Part shown: one piece after another, positions 12,081 to 24,765 of the stretch | Position numbering within the stretch: the stretch's first letter is position 1 | Layout: every line of letters starts with the position of its first letter | Source: Isoetes taiwanensis | Taxonomy: Eukaryota > Streptophyta > Lycopodiopsida > Isoetales > Isoetaceae | Assembly (NCBI GenBank): GCA_021234155.1 | Contig: JAJEKV010000021.1 | Location: 11,593,760 to 11,657,759 of the forward strand | Length of the DNA: 64,000 nt | Direction: 5' to 3' | Program-made: the position numbers and the translations under genes | The notes under the pieces: generated by a model | Told to the model about the DNA's origin: nothing | Database searches by the model: none | The model's input: only the letters and a program-made list of their open reading frames with translations

Positions 12081-13650
12081 TGACATTTAAAAAGGTAAGC
12101 AGAAGAAATGCTTAAAACTAGAAGCTTTCAAACGCGTGGAAATAAAAGGTGCTAATGACGCAGCGATGAATCTGAAACTGCTTATATACAGCTGAGGAAA
12201 TGCTACCATTTGCTGAATGAAAAGGTGGTGATTCCATTATTCCTTAAAACGCAAATTGGGGTGCTCTTCAATTTTGGTGAATAATAACTTCAATTCTGCA
12301 AGTCAAGCATTCTATTTAAAAAGACACATTCTATTTGTAATGATTTTTGTGTGTTCAACATAAATTTTAATCTACAGTGGCTAAGTAAACGGCAGCAACC
12401 TGTGCACCATGATAGCTCAAAAGCTTGACTATGTTTGATCTGGCTCTTGATGCATAATCCTCAAGACCGCGCACTTTCTAGATGAAATTATGAAACTCCT
12501 CTATATCTATTAATGATACGGATTGAAAAATCCATGTTGACTTACAGCAAAATGGGCTGACCTAGAACTCACAAGTATGATATGGATAAATGGATAGAGG
12601 CAAATTTAGAATCAAGAAATATAGGTAACAGAATGGCTGACGAGGGATTAGGAGAACAAAGGGTCAAGTTTTATCCTGCTGATTCGGGCCCCACAAAGGC
12701 GCTATGGTTTCCTGGGCCTGATCACATCCGCCTCTTGTTGTTTTGGCTGATGCATCCCATGCTCTTCAGCAAGAACTTGCCCAAAAGTTTCGCATTTCCA
12801 AAATAGGACCTCTGACATGTCACACACACCATGACAGACACACATTGACCAAGAGGGGAGATATAGTTGGCGTGAAATCCCTAAGTACTATAAGAAGAGC
12901 CGCCTCTACTGCCTTCCCACTAGAAGGCTACTTCTACAGAATCTTCTTCTTCACCTAGAGTGGGTACTATAGAGGGTCCAAAATTCGCTCCAAGACGTGG
13001 GATCCACCGGGCGAGGAACCTCCTCAAGGATCCAACTGAATTACCGTTATCCACCCGGCACTGGCGAGAATAGAACCCTACCACAAATGCTCCAACTTTG
13101 TCGTCAAGGCCTTTATTATATTTCGAAGCCTTTCTTCCCCGCGGATGAGACAAAGCCATCGAGTTTACCTATATTTGAAAAGAGTTTTAGCTTATCGACG
13201 AGATCCCTTTGTCCACCTAAAGCCATATCACAATCCAGTGTTTAGATAACCTGCAGTGCCGTGTTCACCGTGAAGGCGCCAATATATAAACGCCGCGAGC
13301 GAGGACCGACCGCCGTACTAGTTGGCTGCAGCATGATACCAATGATAGGACGTAATTCATTGCCAAAATTCAGCGACCGTGACGTAAGAAGAGATGCGTT
13401 AGCTAGATTCAAGAGTCAAGTAGCCCAATGGGCATTTATCATCACCGAGATTCCCTTTCTAAATAGTCTTTCCTTAGTGCTTAACTCTTGAAGAGCTAAC
13501 CATCCTAAGAACTCAATCTCCTAGAGCAAATAGATTTCCGTGAGTTGGACAAGAAGGTTTTGCGTCTCAAACTAACCCAAGCCTAATCTCTCGCTATGAG
13601 GTATCCTCGCATGCATCCCTATAGATCCTTCTCACACCGTGACCGATGAC
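12081..13650. other. intergenic DNA, nothing recognised
   Basis: No coherent exon, RNA gene or clear repeat was seen. The short open frames at 12,582-13,491 lie in overlapping frames on both strands and show no motif. Confidence 0.4.
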
Positions 13651-13651
13651 T

Positions 13652-14121
13652 CTATCGTGATACCTGCATCTCCCACCCCACAATACCGCTTCTATTAGTG
13701 ACCTTCCCAAGGATTTCAAGACTTACCATTACCTTCGGTTCAAGATTAATCCTCTTGAATGTAGACCAAGAGACCTTATCCGCCATTAATCCACAAGTGT
13801 TGTAATTGAATTGTCTCACCGCTTCTTCCATTTGAGTAGGAAAGATACGCTGGTAAAAGTAGGGGGCCAGTATACCCATCCTCTCTCCCAACCTAGTATT
13901 CCAAAATACTCTAAAACCGGCCGACTTAGGGGGATCCATAGGAGGAAGGAGCAACCAGGACAAGCATGAAGAAATTTTCCATACGGGAGGTTCTGGTGGA
14001 GCCACTTTATTATAGAACAGAGCACCAAGCTCATCCCTAGGGAGAGATGGCTTGCCGAGGAGCTTACCGCTTCAAACCAATACAGACAAATCTCGTGTCG
14101 GGATGACTCACCGTAAAGCAC
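13652..14121 (-). pseudogene. possible decayed LINE RT C-terminal segment
   Basis: The minus-strand frame 14,005-13,652 contains PTQMEEAVRQFNYNT followed by ADKVSWSTFKRINLEPK. This resembles the LINE C-terminal region in which a hydrophobic FLW box is followed by a VSW..(V/L)C.PK segment. The resemblance is weak, the first part must be read in two overlapping frames, and no catalytic motif is present. It could also be chance. Confidence 0.25.
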
Positions 14122-17100
14122 GCCAGACGAATTTGGGCCGCCAGACTGTGCTGTAAGAAGGGATCTTTTGCAACTTCAACAACCACCATCCTTTGTCACG
14201 GCCAGAGTTCGGGCCTGTGCCACCTCGCCACATACCCCCGTGTTAAATTTCTGGATGATGGTTTGTATTTGGTCATATTAACCCTTCAGCAACTATGATC
14301 GATGAGGCATTAGATATGAGTACTAAAATCATAGTTTCAACCATCGCCAAAATACCTCCCAATACAAGACGAATTGGGTAAAAGTATCGCCTCTAATAAT
14401 CTTTTTTCATAGTTTGCGGTTTGATCTTAGGATTCAATGTGAGCCATTGATCTTCAAGATATCCCCGGCATCACAAATCAACAAATTTAATGTTTTTTTA
14501 TCACAAAAATGCTTTGCCACTTTCTAAATATTTTTCAATATATAAACATTTAATTTTACCATTCATTAAATCAAAACTCCTCTCATATATGTGCATGGTA
14601 TTCAAAATGAAGACATCTCGCAGACATCACCATTACACACCTATTCACATTCTAATATAACAGATACAACAAACAATTCTATTCTTCAACACCTCCAACA
14701 ACCAATAGTCGAATGAAGTTCGCCAATCCAGCCGCTACCAGATCCCCGCCAATCCGCTTCCAAAGAATCAACGGCAACTGTGAGTAGCTCTTAAAGAATT
14801 TTGACAAAAATATAATCACTCCCATAGCCAGTTGGAGCCTAGTTGACTGCTCATGGCCCATTTCGTAGCCTAAACCACTCAATATTACTAAAATTATCCC
14901 AAAAGATCGTAAAAGAATAGCATCCTGACTCCAAGCCAATCAAGGAAAGGAAATGTGTCCGCTTCGAAGTAAATCTATCTCCCACTGTGGTACTCAAAAT
15001 ATCGATCTTCTTGGCCCTTATTTCGTATTTGCCGCCTCCGCTATAAATCCATGTCACTCTATTAAACAATCACGCTTCCTCCACACTCCCTCGCCACCTA
15101 AGAAGCTGGCAACTCTATTCTAAACCAAGAAGCTTTGCCTCTGTTTATCTGATCTTGTGAACGCCTTCTACTCTCCCCCTACTGCATTATCTTTTGATGC
15201 CTACTAATGCATTGCATGCATGCCTTCCAAGTAAATACCGTGATCTCCCCCTATTCACCCAAAGAACCGCAGCCTCAAACACGCATAATAAAGAATGAAG
15301 CCCGTTGCCTACTTACGTTTCCCCCGCACAATCCGGCCAAGCTCAAGGCTTAAACAGATAGCGCATGTAGACTTATCCATGTCCTAGAAATCCGAGCCCA
15401 AACAAATAGCAAAAACCGCAAAACAAAATTTCAAAATAGACCACTAAATGCAATTAAGTCGCCAAACATGCCAAACATACCCTTTTTCATACAATACGCA
15501 TGAATAAAATCAGTAGTCCTAACCATTGGGCGCAGACTGCCCTCCCACAATACCAAACTCAAACTTGTGAGGTTTATCGTGTCTCTGATTGTAGAAAATT
15601 TTACAAGATCTTCCATACTCGCCATAAGATATTCCTATATCCAAGGCCAAGATGTTGTTATAACAAGGTGCTATATGGGTTGCCCCTCTCCAAAATTTGG
15701 AGGGTAAATGGCTTGAATGAAACCGTAGAATCAAAAATATTTACTTCAAACCTCTACTATATCTCTGCCTCCATGCACTTGGCTCTAAATCCTCTTATGC
15801 GGCTTGTAGATCGTAATTACTGACACCAATGCCAAAACAACATCTCTGTAAGCACACCCTAATTTCACAACAGCCGCCATAATATTTATCTTACACTCAT
15901 ACCTTGCACAACGGTTAGCCGGGTTTGAAAGACTAGCTGGCCGTTCATGTCTAATTAGAGTTTAAACTATCATTTCTAGCAATATCATATCATATACAAT
16001 ATCATATATAGGCAATTATCATTTTGCCTATGATCATTTGGGTAAATCAATTTTAGGCAAAGATTATTTTTGGGCATACTAGTTTAAGTCGTGATAACAA
16101 ACATCCGTTATATGACAAGAGGATAAGATGGTCAATAAGCACAAGAACGTAAAGATGGAGATTAAATCGCGCGTACCGATTTGCCCCGCTGTGATTGCAA
16201 ACTTTTTTACGCCGAATATCAGCGCAGGATGATAACCACGTCATCTCTAAAGCAGTAATATTTTGCAGCTTGAAATCATATGAATTCAAGTGTCCTCGTA
16301 ACTCCGCCTTTCCTTGCACAACTTGTTATTTAAAATGCATTGCACGAATGCGCTTTATAAAGTTACCAAAGAAAACAATAGAAAGGATATGTGACAAGGA
16401 AATAATCTTAGTCTAGGGTCTAGTCTAGGTGTTCAAATGATCAAAATAACTGCAATTTACATGTTAAGCAATATACTCAGCTTTTAGGCCAAACGCTTCT
16501 TCCTTCTTTCTCAAACTTCACAAACAAGAAAGCAAGAGGGCCAACATAGCTAAATTGACGCCAAGAACAAGACCTTCATGATACCTAAGAAAGCTTGCCA
16601 AGAAAGCAAGCTCCAATTTAATCACAAATACAAAGGCTCAGTGCCACAAATCTACCATTCAATTTTTCCAGATAAGAATCTGAAACCTAATTCTACAATT
16701 AAGACCCCCGGAGCATAGGGAGATCTCAGTAATCGAGGTAAAAACACATTCTTAGTTGTGCTTTTCCACCAAGCATGTGATCAACCCCTTCTTTCGCTTC
16801 TTTTGAGTCATTGACTTTTACTTCGCTTCTTCGCTTTTTTGGATCTTGGCACGAGGCCCTGCGGAATCAGGAGGACACAGCCAGCCTATAGAATATGGAA
16901 GCCGTTAGCCAATTTGGACAAATTGCCGCTTAACAATACCTGCGACGCTAGCTTATAGAAGTCAACAAGTTTAAGCGCTTTTACGTGATTCTAGGATATT
17001 TTAACATATACTTAGAATATGCTAAAAACCCATATGAGCTGTAGGGTTTGCCTCTAGGCAACCCAAAAGCACTTTAAAATAATGGTCTTTGAGGACCATA

Positions 17101-17164
17101 AGGCCATTGCTGCTCACATTAACATCCAAATGCTTTTAATCCTCCATAAATAATCTATGCAATT
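14122..17164. other. AT-rich intergenic DNA, nothing recognised
   Basis: About 3 kb without a coherent gene. A small CATATCAT-rich tract occurs at 15,980-16,010 and pyrimidine-rich sequence at 16,785-16,850. The open frames are short and lack motifs. Confidence 0.4.
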
Positions 17165-18280
17165 ATTATTCACATTTTCAAGTGTTCCCATTCCAAATAA
17201 TAATGTATAGGGAAAATGGGATTGGACCTACCCCCTGCTGGCATGGGTCCCGACATTAGCCGTGGAGTAGCCACCCGCAAAACAGGAATGGAGAACCAAC
17301 CTCCATTCCCCACAAAATTGAAAGTGGGAGGCAGCTATGATCCAATGGGGTTTTGAGTTTTTTGTATGATTTGAGGGAGAGTTCCCGCCGTGATCCAACG
17401 AGGTTTAAGGGTCTACCGCCTCCCAAAGGCCATTGTCAGAGTTTTACAGAGTTTATAGTTCTTTAAAACAAAGCTGTGGCATCGCTTTTTGCAAATATCC
17501 CTTAGAAATTGTTCGTGCGTATTTCCTCTACTCACCGCAGGAGGCTCAAGGATCAGCGCAAAGATGAGATGCCTGTATCCTGCCCTCTTAAGAGGGCTAG
17601 CTGAAAAATGCCATGCACCCGGGAAAGATACCCAAGAACCATCCTTATAGCCACAAATCATGTCAGAAACATATCCCACCCCAAAAAAAACTACCCTCAA
17701 AAGAGGCCAGCTGCCACATGCGTGGATGAACCTGCCCATGGGTTCTAGATATGTAGCACCGCCTAACTTCCTAAAACCTAGAGCCAGAAAGCAATGAGAG
17801 AGAGGGCCAACTTAAACCCCTGAAAAGATGGATGCAAATTTAAAAGAGGAGAAGATTCACATCAAACCATCTACAACTATTAATCCGGCAAAAACTCTTA
17901 AACCATGCAGTGGCTTTGGGGTAGCGGGAGGCGTCTTCAGCCGAATTCATGGTAGCTTCCTACCGCAATGGATGTTCTTCGCAGATTCTTCCTTGGGTGC
18001 ATGGCATTTTTCCTTCTTAGCCTCTCAGCAGGATCCCACCATGGCACCGTCTCGTTCTTCAACCTGGTTTCCCAAATGCACAAACAATTTCTAAGGGATA
18101 TTTGCAAAAACGATGAAAACTTCTTTGTTTTTAAAGAACTATAAACTCGCAAAATCATTAAAGGCCTTGAACCGGTAGACCTTCAAACCTGCCGGACCTG
18201 GGTAAGAACCTTCAAATCAAGAAAACTAAAACTCATTGACCCGCAAACGCCCTTTTTCAATTTTTGTGGGGAATGATGTT
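17165..18280. mobile_element. foldback (long inverted repeat) element B
   Basis: This is a diverged copy of the element at 2,596-3,827. Left-arm landmarks: ATAATGTATAGGGAAAATGG (17,200), CCCCACAAAATTGAAAG (17,309), CAAATATCCCTTAGAAATTG (17,492), AAAATGCCATGCACC (17,606). The right arm carries their reverse complements: GTGCATGGCATTTTTCC (17,996), CAATTTCTAAGGGATATTTG (18,087), CAATTTTTGTGGGGAATGATG (18,258). The outermost part of the right arm, visible in element A at 3,775-3,827, is not evident here. There is no coding capacity. Confidence 0.65.
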
Positions 18281-18518
18281 ATTCTTTATTCTATTTTGCA
18301 GGTGGCCTACTCACCGCTAACGCCAGAGACCCTCACCGCGTTATGGAACGAACTCACCGCTACATTATTAATTTGCAACACCAAAATGCATGAATTGAAT
18401 GCGATTATGGGTATAACGCCTCGCCTTATAAGCATGGAAACAAAATTTTCAGTAATATACGCGGCCAAAATGAGCCAAGGGTTACATAAAACGGTCAAGC
18501 AAGTATAGCCACCGAGCC

Positions 18519-18625
18519 ATTTTGCCATGGCCATATTGCCCGAGAATTTAGATGTCTTCTGCCAACGCCTGCGCCGTATGCATTCTTCCTACCACCGGTG
18601 CGGCAGCCTTCGCGATAATGCCCTA
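18519..18625. repeat. flank repeat shared with 2.35-2.55 kb
   Basis: TTGCCATGGCCATATTGCCCGAGAATTT matches the direct repeats at 2,467-2,550, and GATAATGCCCTAGGGCG at 18,614 contains the CCCTAGGG palindrome also found at 2,349 and 35,112. Confidence 0.6.
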
Positions 18626-18683
18626 GGGCGCATGAGCCACATTCCACGGCGATGAACATTATTTCCAAAATAATTTATAGCAG

Positions 18684-18892
18684 GAATGATGGCCAACCAA
18701 GAGAAAACCAAGTTGTTGCCAATCCCGTCACAAGAGCATGATATCCTAGACTTCTATTACAGAGGACAAAGGATGGAAGTTGTAAGGACCTTAAGTATCC
18801 GGGAATCATCGCTGCGCGTGAATGAACGCGTAGAAAGAAGGGTCAGCAAAGGACAAGTTCTATGCAATGCAATAGTCATACGTATTGACTGA
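18684..18892 (+). pseudogene. LINE reverse-transcriptase fragment
   Basis: The plus frame reads MMANQEKTKLLPIPSQEHDI, then DFYYRGQRMEVVRTL, the LINE RT thumb region (NPxKTK ... GxxMEVVRTFKYLGI). It then slips frame and continues towards ERVERRVSKGQ..CNA. It matches, in reverse orientation, the fragment at 2,140-2,290. There is no catalytic box and it is broken by a frameshift. Confidence 0.55.
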
Positions 18893-20379
18893 CAGCACGC
18901 AGCTACTACCCCAGTTCCCCGAAAGCACTGTGGAACTGGGGTGATACAGATGGGGTGAGGTCTCTGGGGCTACGGCTAGCAAGTGGGTACTTGGGATAAG
19001 CTAGAGAGGGTATGTGGCAGGCCGCGTTTTGTGTTGGCATGTGCTGGCCCATAATGAGGTGTCTTATGGCAGCCTGCTGCTGCCACATGCAGATAGTACA
19101 TTTAAACACCATGCCTTATGACATGCCCACACATCCGAGCACATCCCTACGCTCCCAGATACAATTATTTAGCCTGCCGTTTCTACCGCTTGCAACGCAT
19201 CCTACATTCCCGCAAGTCTCCACTGTCAGGAGTCCCTTACAAAGACAGGAACTTTGTTTTCCTGTGATAGCCTCCTCGCCCCAAATGCGTGGCTTCTCTC
19301 ACATGGGGGGTTTTTTCATCCTAGTGGTAGAGACACATTATATGGGGTTTCGTGGTTTTCTTTGTGTTTGGAAACTTTTCGCTATATTGTATCACTGCCT
19401 AGGCGGTTGGCCTCCGCGGGACTAAAATATCCTCCCTCCCTCCTCCCTCCCTCCCTCCCCTCCTCCCTCCCTCCCTCCCTCCCTTCCTTCCTTCCTTATT
19501 CTATCATACCATCTTACATTGTAGGACCTCCTATTTATGCATCTTATATATACATGCACCATAACACCATAACTTTTACATACATCAGTAGTATGTATGT
19601 GCCCAAACTCTCTTATAATATAGACTATGCTTTATTTCATATTATAGGAACCTCTTTATTTCTGTTTTGCTGTCACAAGTCAGATTCTACTTTATTTTAT
19701 GTAATTTCAAACACTTTGAACATCCCAAGTAATCCTTAAGATGTGATATTCGAAAGATCTCACCAACATACGAGAAAAATCAGCATAATCAATCTTCACT
19801 TCAAGCAGCAAATCAGCTCACTACTCCAATATTTGTAGCTAAATTTGTGTTACAACAAAACCTTCACAAAAAGAAATAGGAAAAGATGTCCTGGTTACCT
19901 GCACGTAAACAGACCAATATTAGCATGATAATGGTAATAAGGAAAGGGGCGACAGGTAAGCTAAAGAACATCTTGGCTTATCACCCTTCACCTAATTTTG
20001 GCAAAGCTTATGGCAGATATGCTAAGCCACACAAAGTTAGAGAACAAAAGGCCAATTATTTATTGTAATAATTATATACCATAGTCTCAAATACTAAAAA
20101 ATATTCAGAAATACTTACCTTGTTATTACAGCCATCTACCATGTAACAACCATGAATCGAATGGTTCACATACCTTTCATATTATTCCCTGTTTTAGACT
20201 TACATAAGCTGAATCCTTAAATGATGTAAAGTCAGACCTTGACCAGCCTTAACTACAACCAGGTTTTCAGATTATTAGCAAGATATACTCTGTCATGAAC
20301 TAAAAATCCTAGAGCATGTACAACCTACTTCGCACATGCCATTTATATCAGCATATATCCGATTTCATAGATGGTTTAT
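18893..20379. other. intergenic DNA with (CCCT)n microsatellite
   Basis: A (CTCC)n tract at 19,431-19,492 produces a spurious Pro/Ser-rich frame. Frames of 137 and 161 codons span 19,012-19,739 in overlapping registers; their low-complexity content and lack of motifs argue against real genes. Confidence 0.6.
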
Positions 20380-20473
20380 CATCTTTAATTCATTATTCAA
20401 TTATCCAGCTTACCATCAAACATCATCATCCTTAATTCATTATTCAATTATCCAGCTTACCATCAAACATCAC
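20380..20473. repeat. 47-bp tandem duplication
   Basis: Two near-identical 47-bp units (starts 20,380 and 20,427) beginning CATC(T/C)TTAATTCATTATTC. Confidence 0.95.
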
Positions 20474-20639
20474 AACACATATTTGTCTAATCAAAATACA
20501 TCAAGACTCTGAACTGATATGTGCCTCCCCAAGAATCATTACTTGGTCTTTGATAGCTTGACGGTTTTCCTCCATAGCCAGGCTTTGAGAAATTCCTATA
20601 TGACGCATTCCCAGCTATGGCTTCTAGCTTTCATAAATT

Positions 20640-22325
20640 AAACACATTGAATGCAGCATAAAATACATTGAATTCCTTTGATTTAGAATGCATAGAACAA
20701 ATAGATTTACAAAGTTAAATCATATTGAGATATTTCAAATGTGCAAGTGCTTCAGCTCTATACACATCGTCTAAAGTTTTGGTCCTATTCTTAGAGGTTT
20801 CAAAATCCTCTTGAGAGTCAATAGTGTCAATATTTCCAGGTCCATCATCTATAGGAAGACTCACAAATAAATCCAAGGATTGGTTGATGCAGATATTGTC
20901 TTGTACGGTAACCTAATTATTAATATTATGTTCCTTTACATGTTCAACAATCTCATTTGACTTAACCTGCTCATGCTTTCCATCATGCTCTCATTTCTGC
21001 AATTAAGATTTGCACTTTTTTTGCATCTCTTACCCCAAACAAGAATCTCGCTTACATGATGCAAAGACTTCCTCTTCCTATTCTTCTCCATCTCTCTTAA
21101 CATCCTTTTCTCTTCCCTTGCTTTTCTAGTCTCTTCATTCCTCATCCTCTTTCTTTCTTTTGCTACTTTCCTTTCTTCTTGCATCCTCTTCTTCTCTTCC
21201 ATTTTTTATAGTCTAACTTTAGCTACCTCCTCTGCCTTCCTTTGTTCTTCTAATCTTCCCTCAATTATCTCTTTTGATGTAACATAAAGCTTCCCTTTTA
21301 AATTAGGTGGCATCCTCAACCTTTTGAGCTTGAGCCTATTGATTGCCGCAGCACTAACATTTGCAACACTAACATTTACAACTTCAGCATTAGCAAGATG
21401 TATACCTACCCCAATTTCTGCTCCTAAAGTACCTGCATCTAAATTTGCTCCTGAGGTACCTGCTGCGCCATCTAAATCTGCTCCATGTGAATTTTGATCT
21501 GAAATTAACACCGCTGCCCCTACATTTGCATCTGAAACAGTATCTACATTTTCGTAACTTCTACTTGCTGATTTGCTGTGACCTGCTCATTTACTGCATT
21601 TTTAACATTTACATTATCTAATGTTTCATCTGCATTTGCTGATGCAGATTGTGATTCTCTTGCTAACCTATCAGCAACTGGATCAGGGCTCACAGCTTGC
21701 TCATTAAATGGCCAAACACTAGTTTTGGAAAACCCTACAGAGATATTAATTGTACTAAAAGAATTAATGATCGCATCAGAAACCAATGTTGCCAAATCTT
21801 CTTTGGTTGGCTCCACACCATATCGTGCATGCATGAATGCTCCTCTAAGTCTTCTAAAAGCTGATTTGAAAGGTACAAAATAAGACACATCTAAAGGTTG
21901 TAATCTATGAGAGGTATGTGTAGGAAGCAAAAGAATATGGAGTCCTATGTTTCTGGCCTTCAATATGGTTTCGATGGTAACGTGGCTTCCATGACCATCA
22001 ATAATTAGAAGATGGGGTCTTTGCAAGGAAATTCCACCAGGAACTGTATTTCTAAAATGATCTAGCCAAGCACAAAAGAATTGATCTGTCATCCATGCAG
22101 ATTTTTGATAGCTCATTATGGCTCCAGGTTCACAACCTGCCAGCAAGTTAAATTTCCATTCATCCTCTTACCCTTAAAGATATAAAGATTTGGGAGTTTA
22201 AAATCTGTGGCATTGACACAGTATACGACCGTCATCCATTCTCTATTATTTGGAATAGTTCCCCTAACACTTTTCATTCCCTTTCTTGCTAACACTCTTA
22301 TACCTATTCTATTTCCAGCCTATTC
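20640..22325 (-). pseudogene. pogo-like (Tc1/mariner, DDE_1) transposase, broken
   Basis: Read on the minus strand from about 22,325 downward: AGNRIGIRVLARKGMKSVRG, TIPNNREWMTVVYCVNA and FKLPNLYIFKGKR, then a frame change into LLAGCEPGAIMSYQKSAWMT (from 22,146). The catalytic core follows with HLLIIDGHGSH (second Asp) and, 35 residues on, LQPLDVSYFVPFKSAFRRL (third Asp). The N-terminal DNA-binding part and first Asp are missing. After 21,544 the frame shifts into an Ala/Val-rich linker, then an Arg/Lys/Glu-rich coiled-coil tail (20,936-21,300) interrupted by a stop near 21,210. At least three lesions make it dead. The DDE_1 spacing and the QPLD box are typical of pogo/Tigger transposases. Terminal inverted repeats were not found. 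Confidence 0.8.
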
Positions 22326-23154
22326 TATTGTAAGAATAAGCAAGAATAAGCGAATGATAAATACTTGGAAGCTTTGGCCATGGGACAATTATTATTTATG
22401 GTATAGTGTATGAAAGCAACAAAAAAAAAATTCAAAGGCAAAAGTTAATGAGCAACCTAAGAGCTAATCTTGCTGAAGATGGAAATCTCAAATACTCATG
22501 CTTGTTAAGGTAGGGTCCCCTTTATTGGTGCACCTAACATAAATTTGATCCACCTCATTAATGGGAATGATCATACACTTAAATTTCAGTTCTAAAATAC
22601 GCTCTATTATGTAATGCATCAGAACATGAAGCTTTTGTGCCAAAACATTCAGTAGAAGTATCGATGCAACAGCGCTAACTAAAGGGGGTCTTACCACTTT
22701 CATGGTGATGGCTGTCACCACATGGAGCGTTTTAGCATGGCACGTGCATTCTCCCTCATGGTGCACTTCTTACCTATATTTGGTGCGTCGAAGATCTTCT
22801 ACTAGTACACATCTTACCTGCAGATGGTGATACCCTAGCTTCTAGTTGGTGCACTGAATTACCTACATTAGTGAACTAAGTAGATAACAATTATTCTTAC
22901 AATTCAACTATTTGGAGAAGCACATTACCATAGAAGTGATGCCAAAATTTTAACAACATTTTGTAATAGACACAATCAGACTACAATTAATCTAATTCAG
23001 CATTGCCGGATTTGAACCTCCAATTAACCTTCTTTTGAAGGTCAACTAGCTTAAGATGCTGGCTAGCAAAACAAAATCGATTTATCACTTTGTGAAATTT
23101 AAAAATAGTTAATTAACTTAAATGAAGAGTACCTAAATTTTAGTTTACTAGAGA
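22326..23154. other. intergenic DNA, nothing firm
   Basis: No gene was recognised. A tRNA-like tract on the minus strand (about 23,070-22,995, B-box-like GGTTCAAATCC) lacks a convincing cloverleaf. Confidence 0.4.
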
Positions 23155-23918
23155 AATACAATTAAACACATTGAATGCTGCATAAGATACATTGAATTCC
23201 TTTGATTTAGAATGCATAGAACAAATAGATTTACAAAGTTAAATCATATTTAGATATTTCAAATGTGCAAATTCTATACACATTGTCTAAAGTTTTGGTC
23301 CCGTTCTTAGAGGTTTCAGTATAACAGTGTCAATATTTCCAGGTCCATCATCTATAGGAAGACTCACAAGTAAATCCAAGGATTGGCTAATGCACATATT
23401 GTCTTGTACGATAACCTAATTATTAACATTCTGTTCCTTTACATGTTCAACAATCTCATTTGACTTAACCTGCTCATGCTCTCCATCATGCTCTCATTTC
23501 TGCAATTAAGATTTGTACTTCTTTTGCATCTCTTACTCCAAACAGGAATCTCGCTTACATGATGCAAAGACTTCCTCTTCCTATTCTTCTCCATCTCTCT
23601 TAACATCCTTTTCTCTTCCCTTGCTCTTCTGGCCTCTTCTTTCCTCATCCTCTCTCTTGACTTTCCTTTCTTCTTGCATCCTCTTCTTCGCTTCCTTGTT
23701 TCCCAGTCTAACTTTAGCTGCCTCCTCTGCCTTCCTTTGTTCTTCTAATCTTCCCCCAATTACTTCGTTTGATGTAACATAAAGCTTCCCTTTTAAATTA
23801 GCTGGCATCCTCAACCATTTGACCTTGGGCCTATTGATTGCAACAACACTAACACTTGCAACACTAACACTTACAAATTCAGCGTCAGCAATATGTATAC
23901 CTGCCCCAATTTCTGCTC
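23155..23918 (-). pseudogene. 3' remnant of pogo-like transposase (copy 2)
   Basis: Homologous to the C-terminal third of the element at 20,640-21,420. It carries the same linker (KLYVTSNEVIGGRLEEQRKAEE) and the KKRMQEERK / REEKRMLREMEKNRKRKS coiled-coil tail, with the 3' non-coding stretch AATTAAACACATTGAATG at 23,160. The DDE core is absent. The homology stops at about 23,918, where the sequence joins an LTR end. A third copy lies at 28,836-29,205. Confidence 0.75.
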
Positions 23919-23971
23919 TGAATATATACAATTTTCCACAGAATTCTATTTCATAACATGGTATCAGAGCC
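23919..23971 (+). mobile_element. copia-type LTR end and tRNA-iMet primer-binding site
   Basis: TGGTATCAGAGCC at 23,959-23,971 is the classical initiator-tRNA-Met primer-binding site of plant copia elements. It directly follows an LTR-like end (..TTTCATAACA). Only about 40 bp of LTR remains before the pogo remnant; downstream leader-like sequence runs to about 24,500 with no gag or pol recognised. Confidence 0.7.
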
Positions 23972-24590
23972 TCGTTAAAGGCTAAAGAAATCGAGGGTTG
24001 CCTTGTAGAGCAGCCCAACCAAGCAACCCAAGCAATCCAAGCAGTGGAATTAAATGATCCTAGACACAAGAATGCGGAAGAAATTAAGGTTTACTCAAAT
24101 CTTATATTTTTTTCTCTAAATCTATCTTAAGCAAGCACATAAAGAGCAGCACAATCATGCTGCCATCATATTGCTCATCGAAGCAAATACTCAAGGCTTC
24201 TATACAAGATTTCTGAATTGGCATCCCCCCTGCCAAATTCATCACAAAGTTCTAGCAATGAAGGCTGTGTAGACCGTAAGTGATGCTGAAGCTATCAAAT
24301 GATGCTCAGCCTGTATTCCAGTGAACAAGACACTGAAAATCTCCAAGAGAGATGCCTCTACGAAGAAAATTGCAGGCGGAAATTGCAGAGATCCATGAAG
24401 CAACCAGACCCAAATTACAGACAATTCAAGACGAACTTACTTATACTCAAAGACATGTTGACGTGCAAGTGGTGCACGACCTTTAACAGAGCTTGAAGAG
24501 GAAACACGTCCACGGGAACATGAACAACGATCGGTGCTCCTTCGTCGAGGTACTATTTTTCTAATTTTACCATCAAAACACTTTGCAACA

Positions 24591-24683
24591 TTTCGTGTAA
24601 GCGAAAGAACGGTTTCACGAGATCGGTTTCGCTTACACGAAACCCTTTTTGTTCATGCAAAACCCTTTTCGCTTACGTGAAAT
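24591..24683. repeat. perfect 16-bp inverted repeat plus third half-site
   Basis: TTTCGTGTAAGCGAAA (24,591-24,606) and its exact complement TTTCGCTTACACGAAA (24,627-24,642) are separated by 20 bp. A near copy, TTTCGCTTACGTGAAA, lies at 24,668-24,683. The structure is preserved in block Q (29,880-29,931). The function is unknown. Confidence 0.85.
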
Positions 24684-24765
24684 TGTTCTTTTAGCATATC
24701 GCAATTTCTTTGTCTTTGGGTAACTGAATAGAATATATGAGAGGTTCTTTTTTACCAAACCATTG

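Noticed and set aside
19254-19739. 161-codon plus frame as a gene
   Set aside because: Its middle is the (CCCT)n microsatellite and the rest overlaps another frame; no domain.
22995-23070. Possible tRNA gene on the minus strand (GGTTCAAATCC B-box)
   Set aside because: The anticodon stem gives an eight-base loop, there is no proper A-box or D-arm, and the acceptor ends do not pair; not a tRNA gene.
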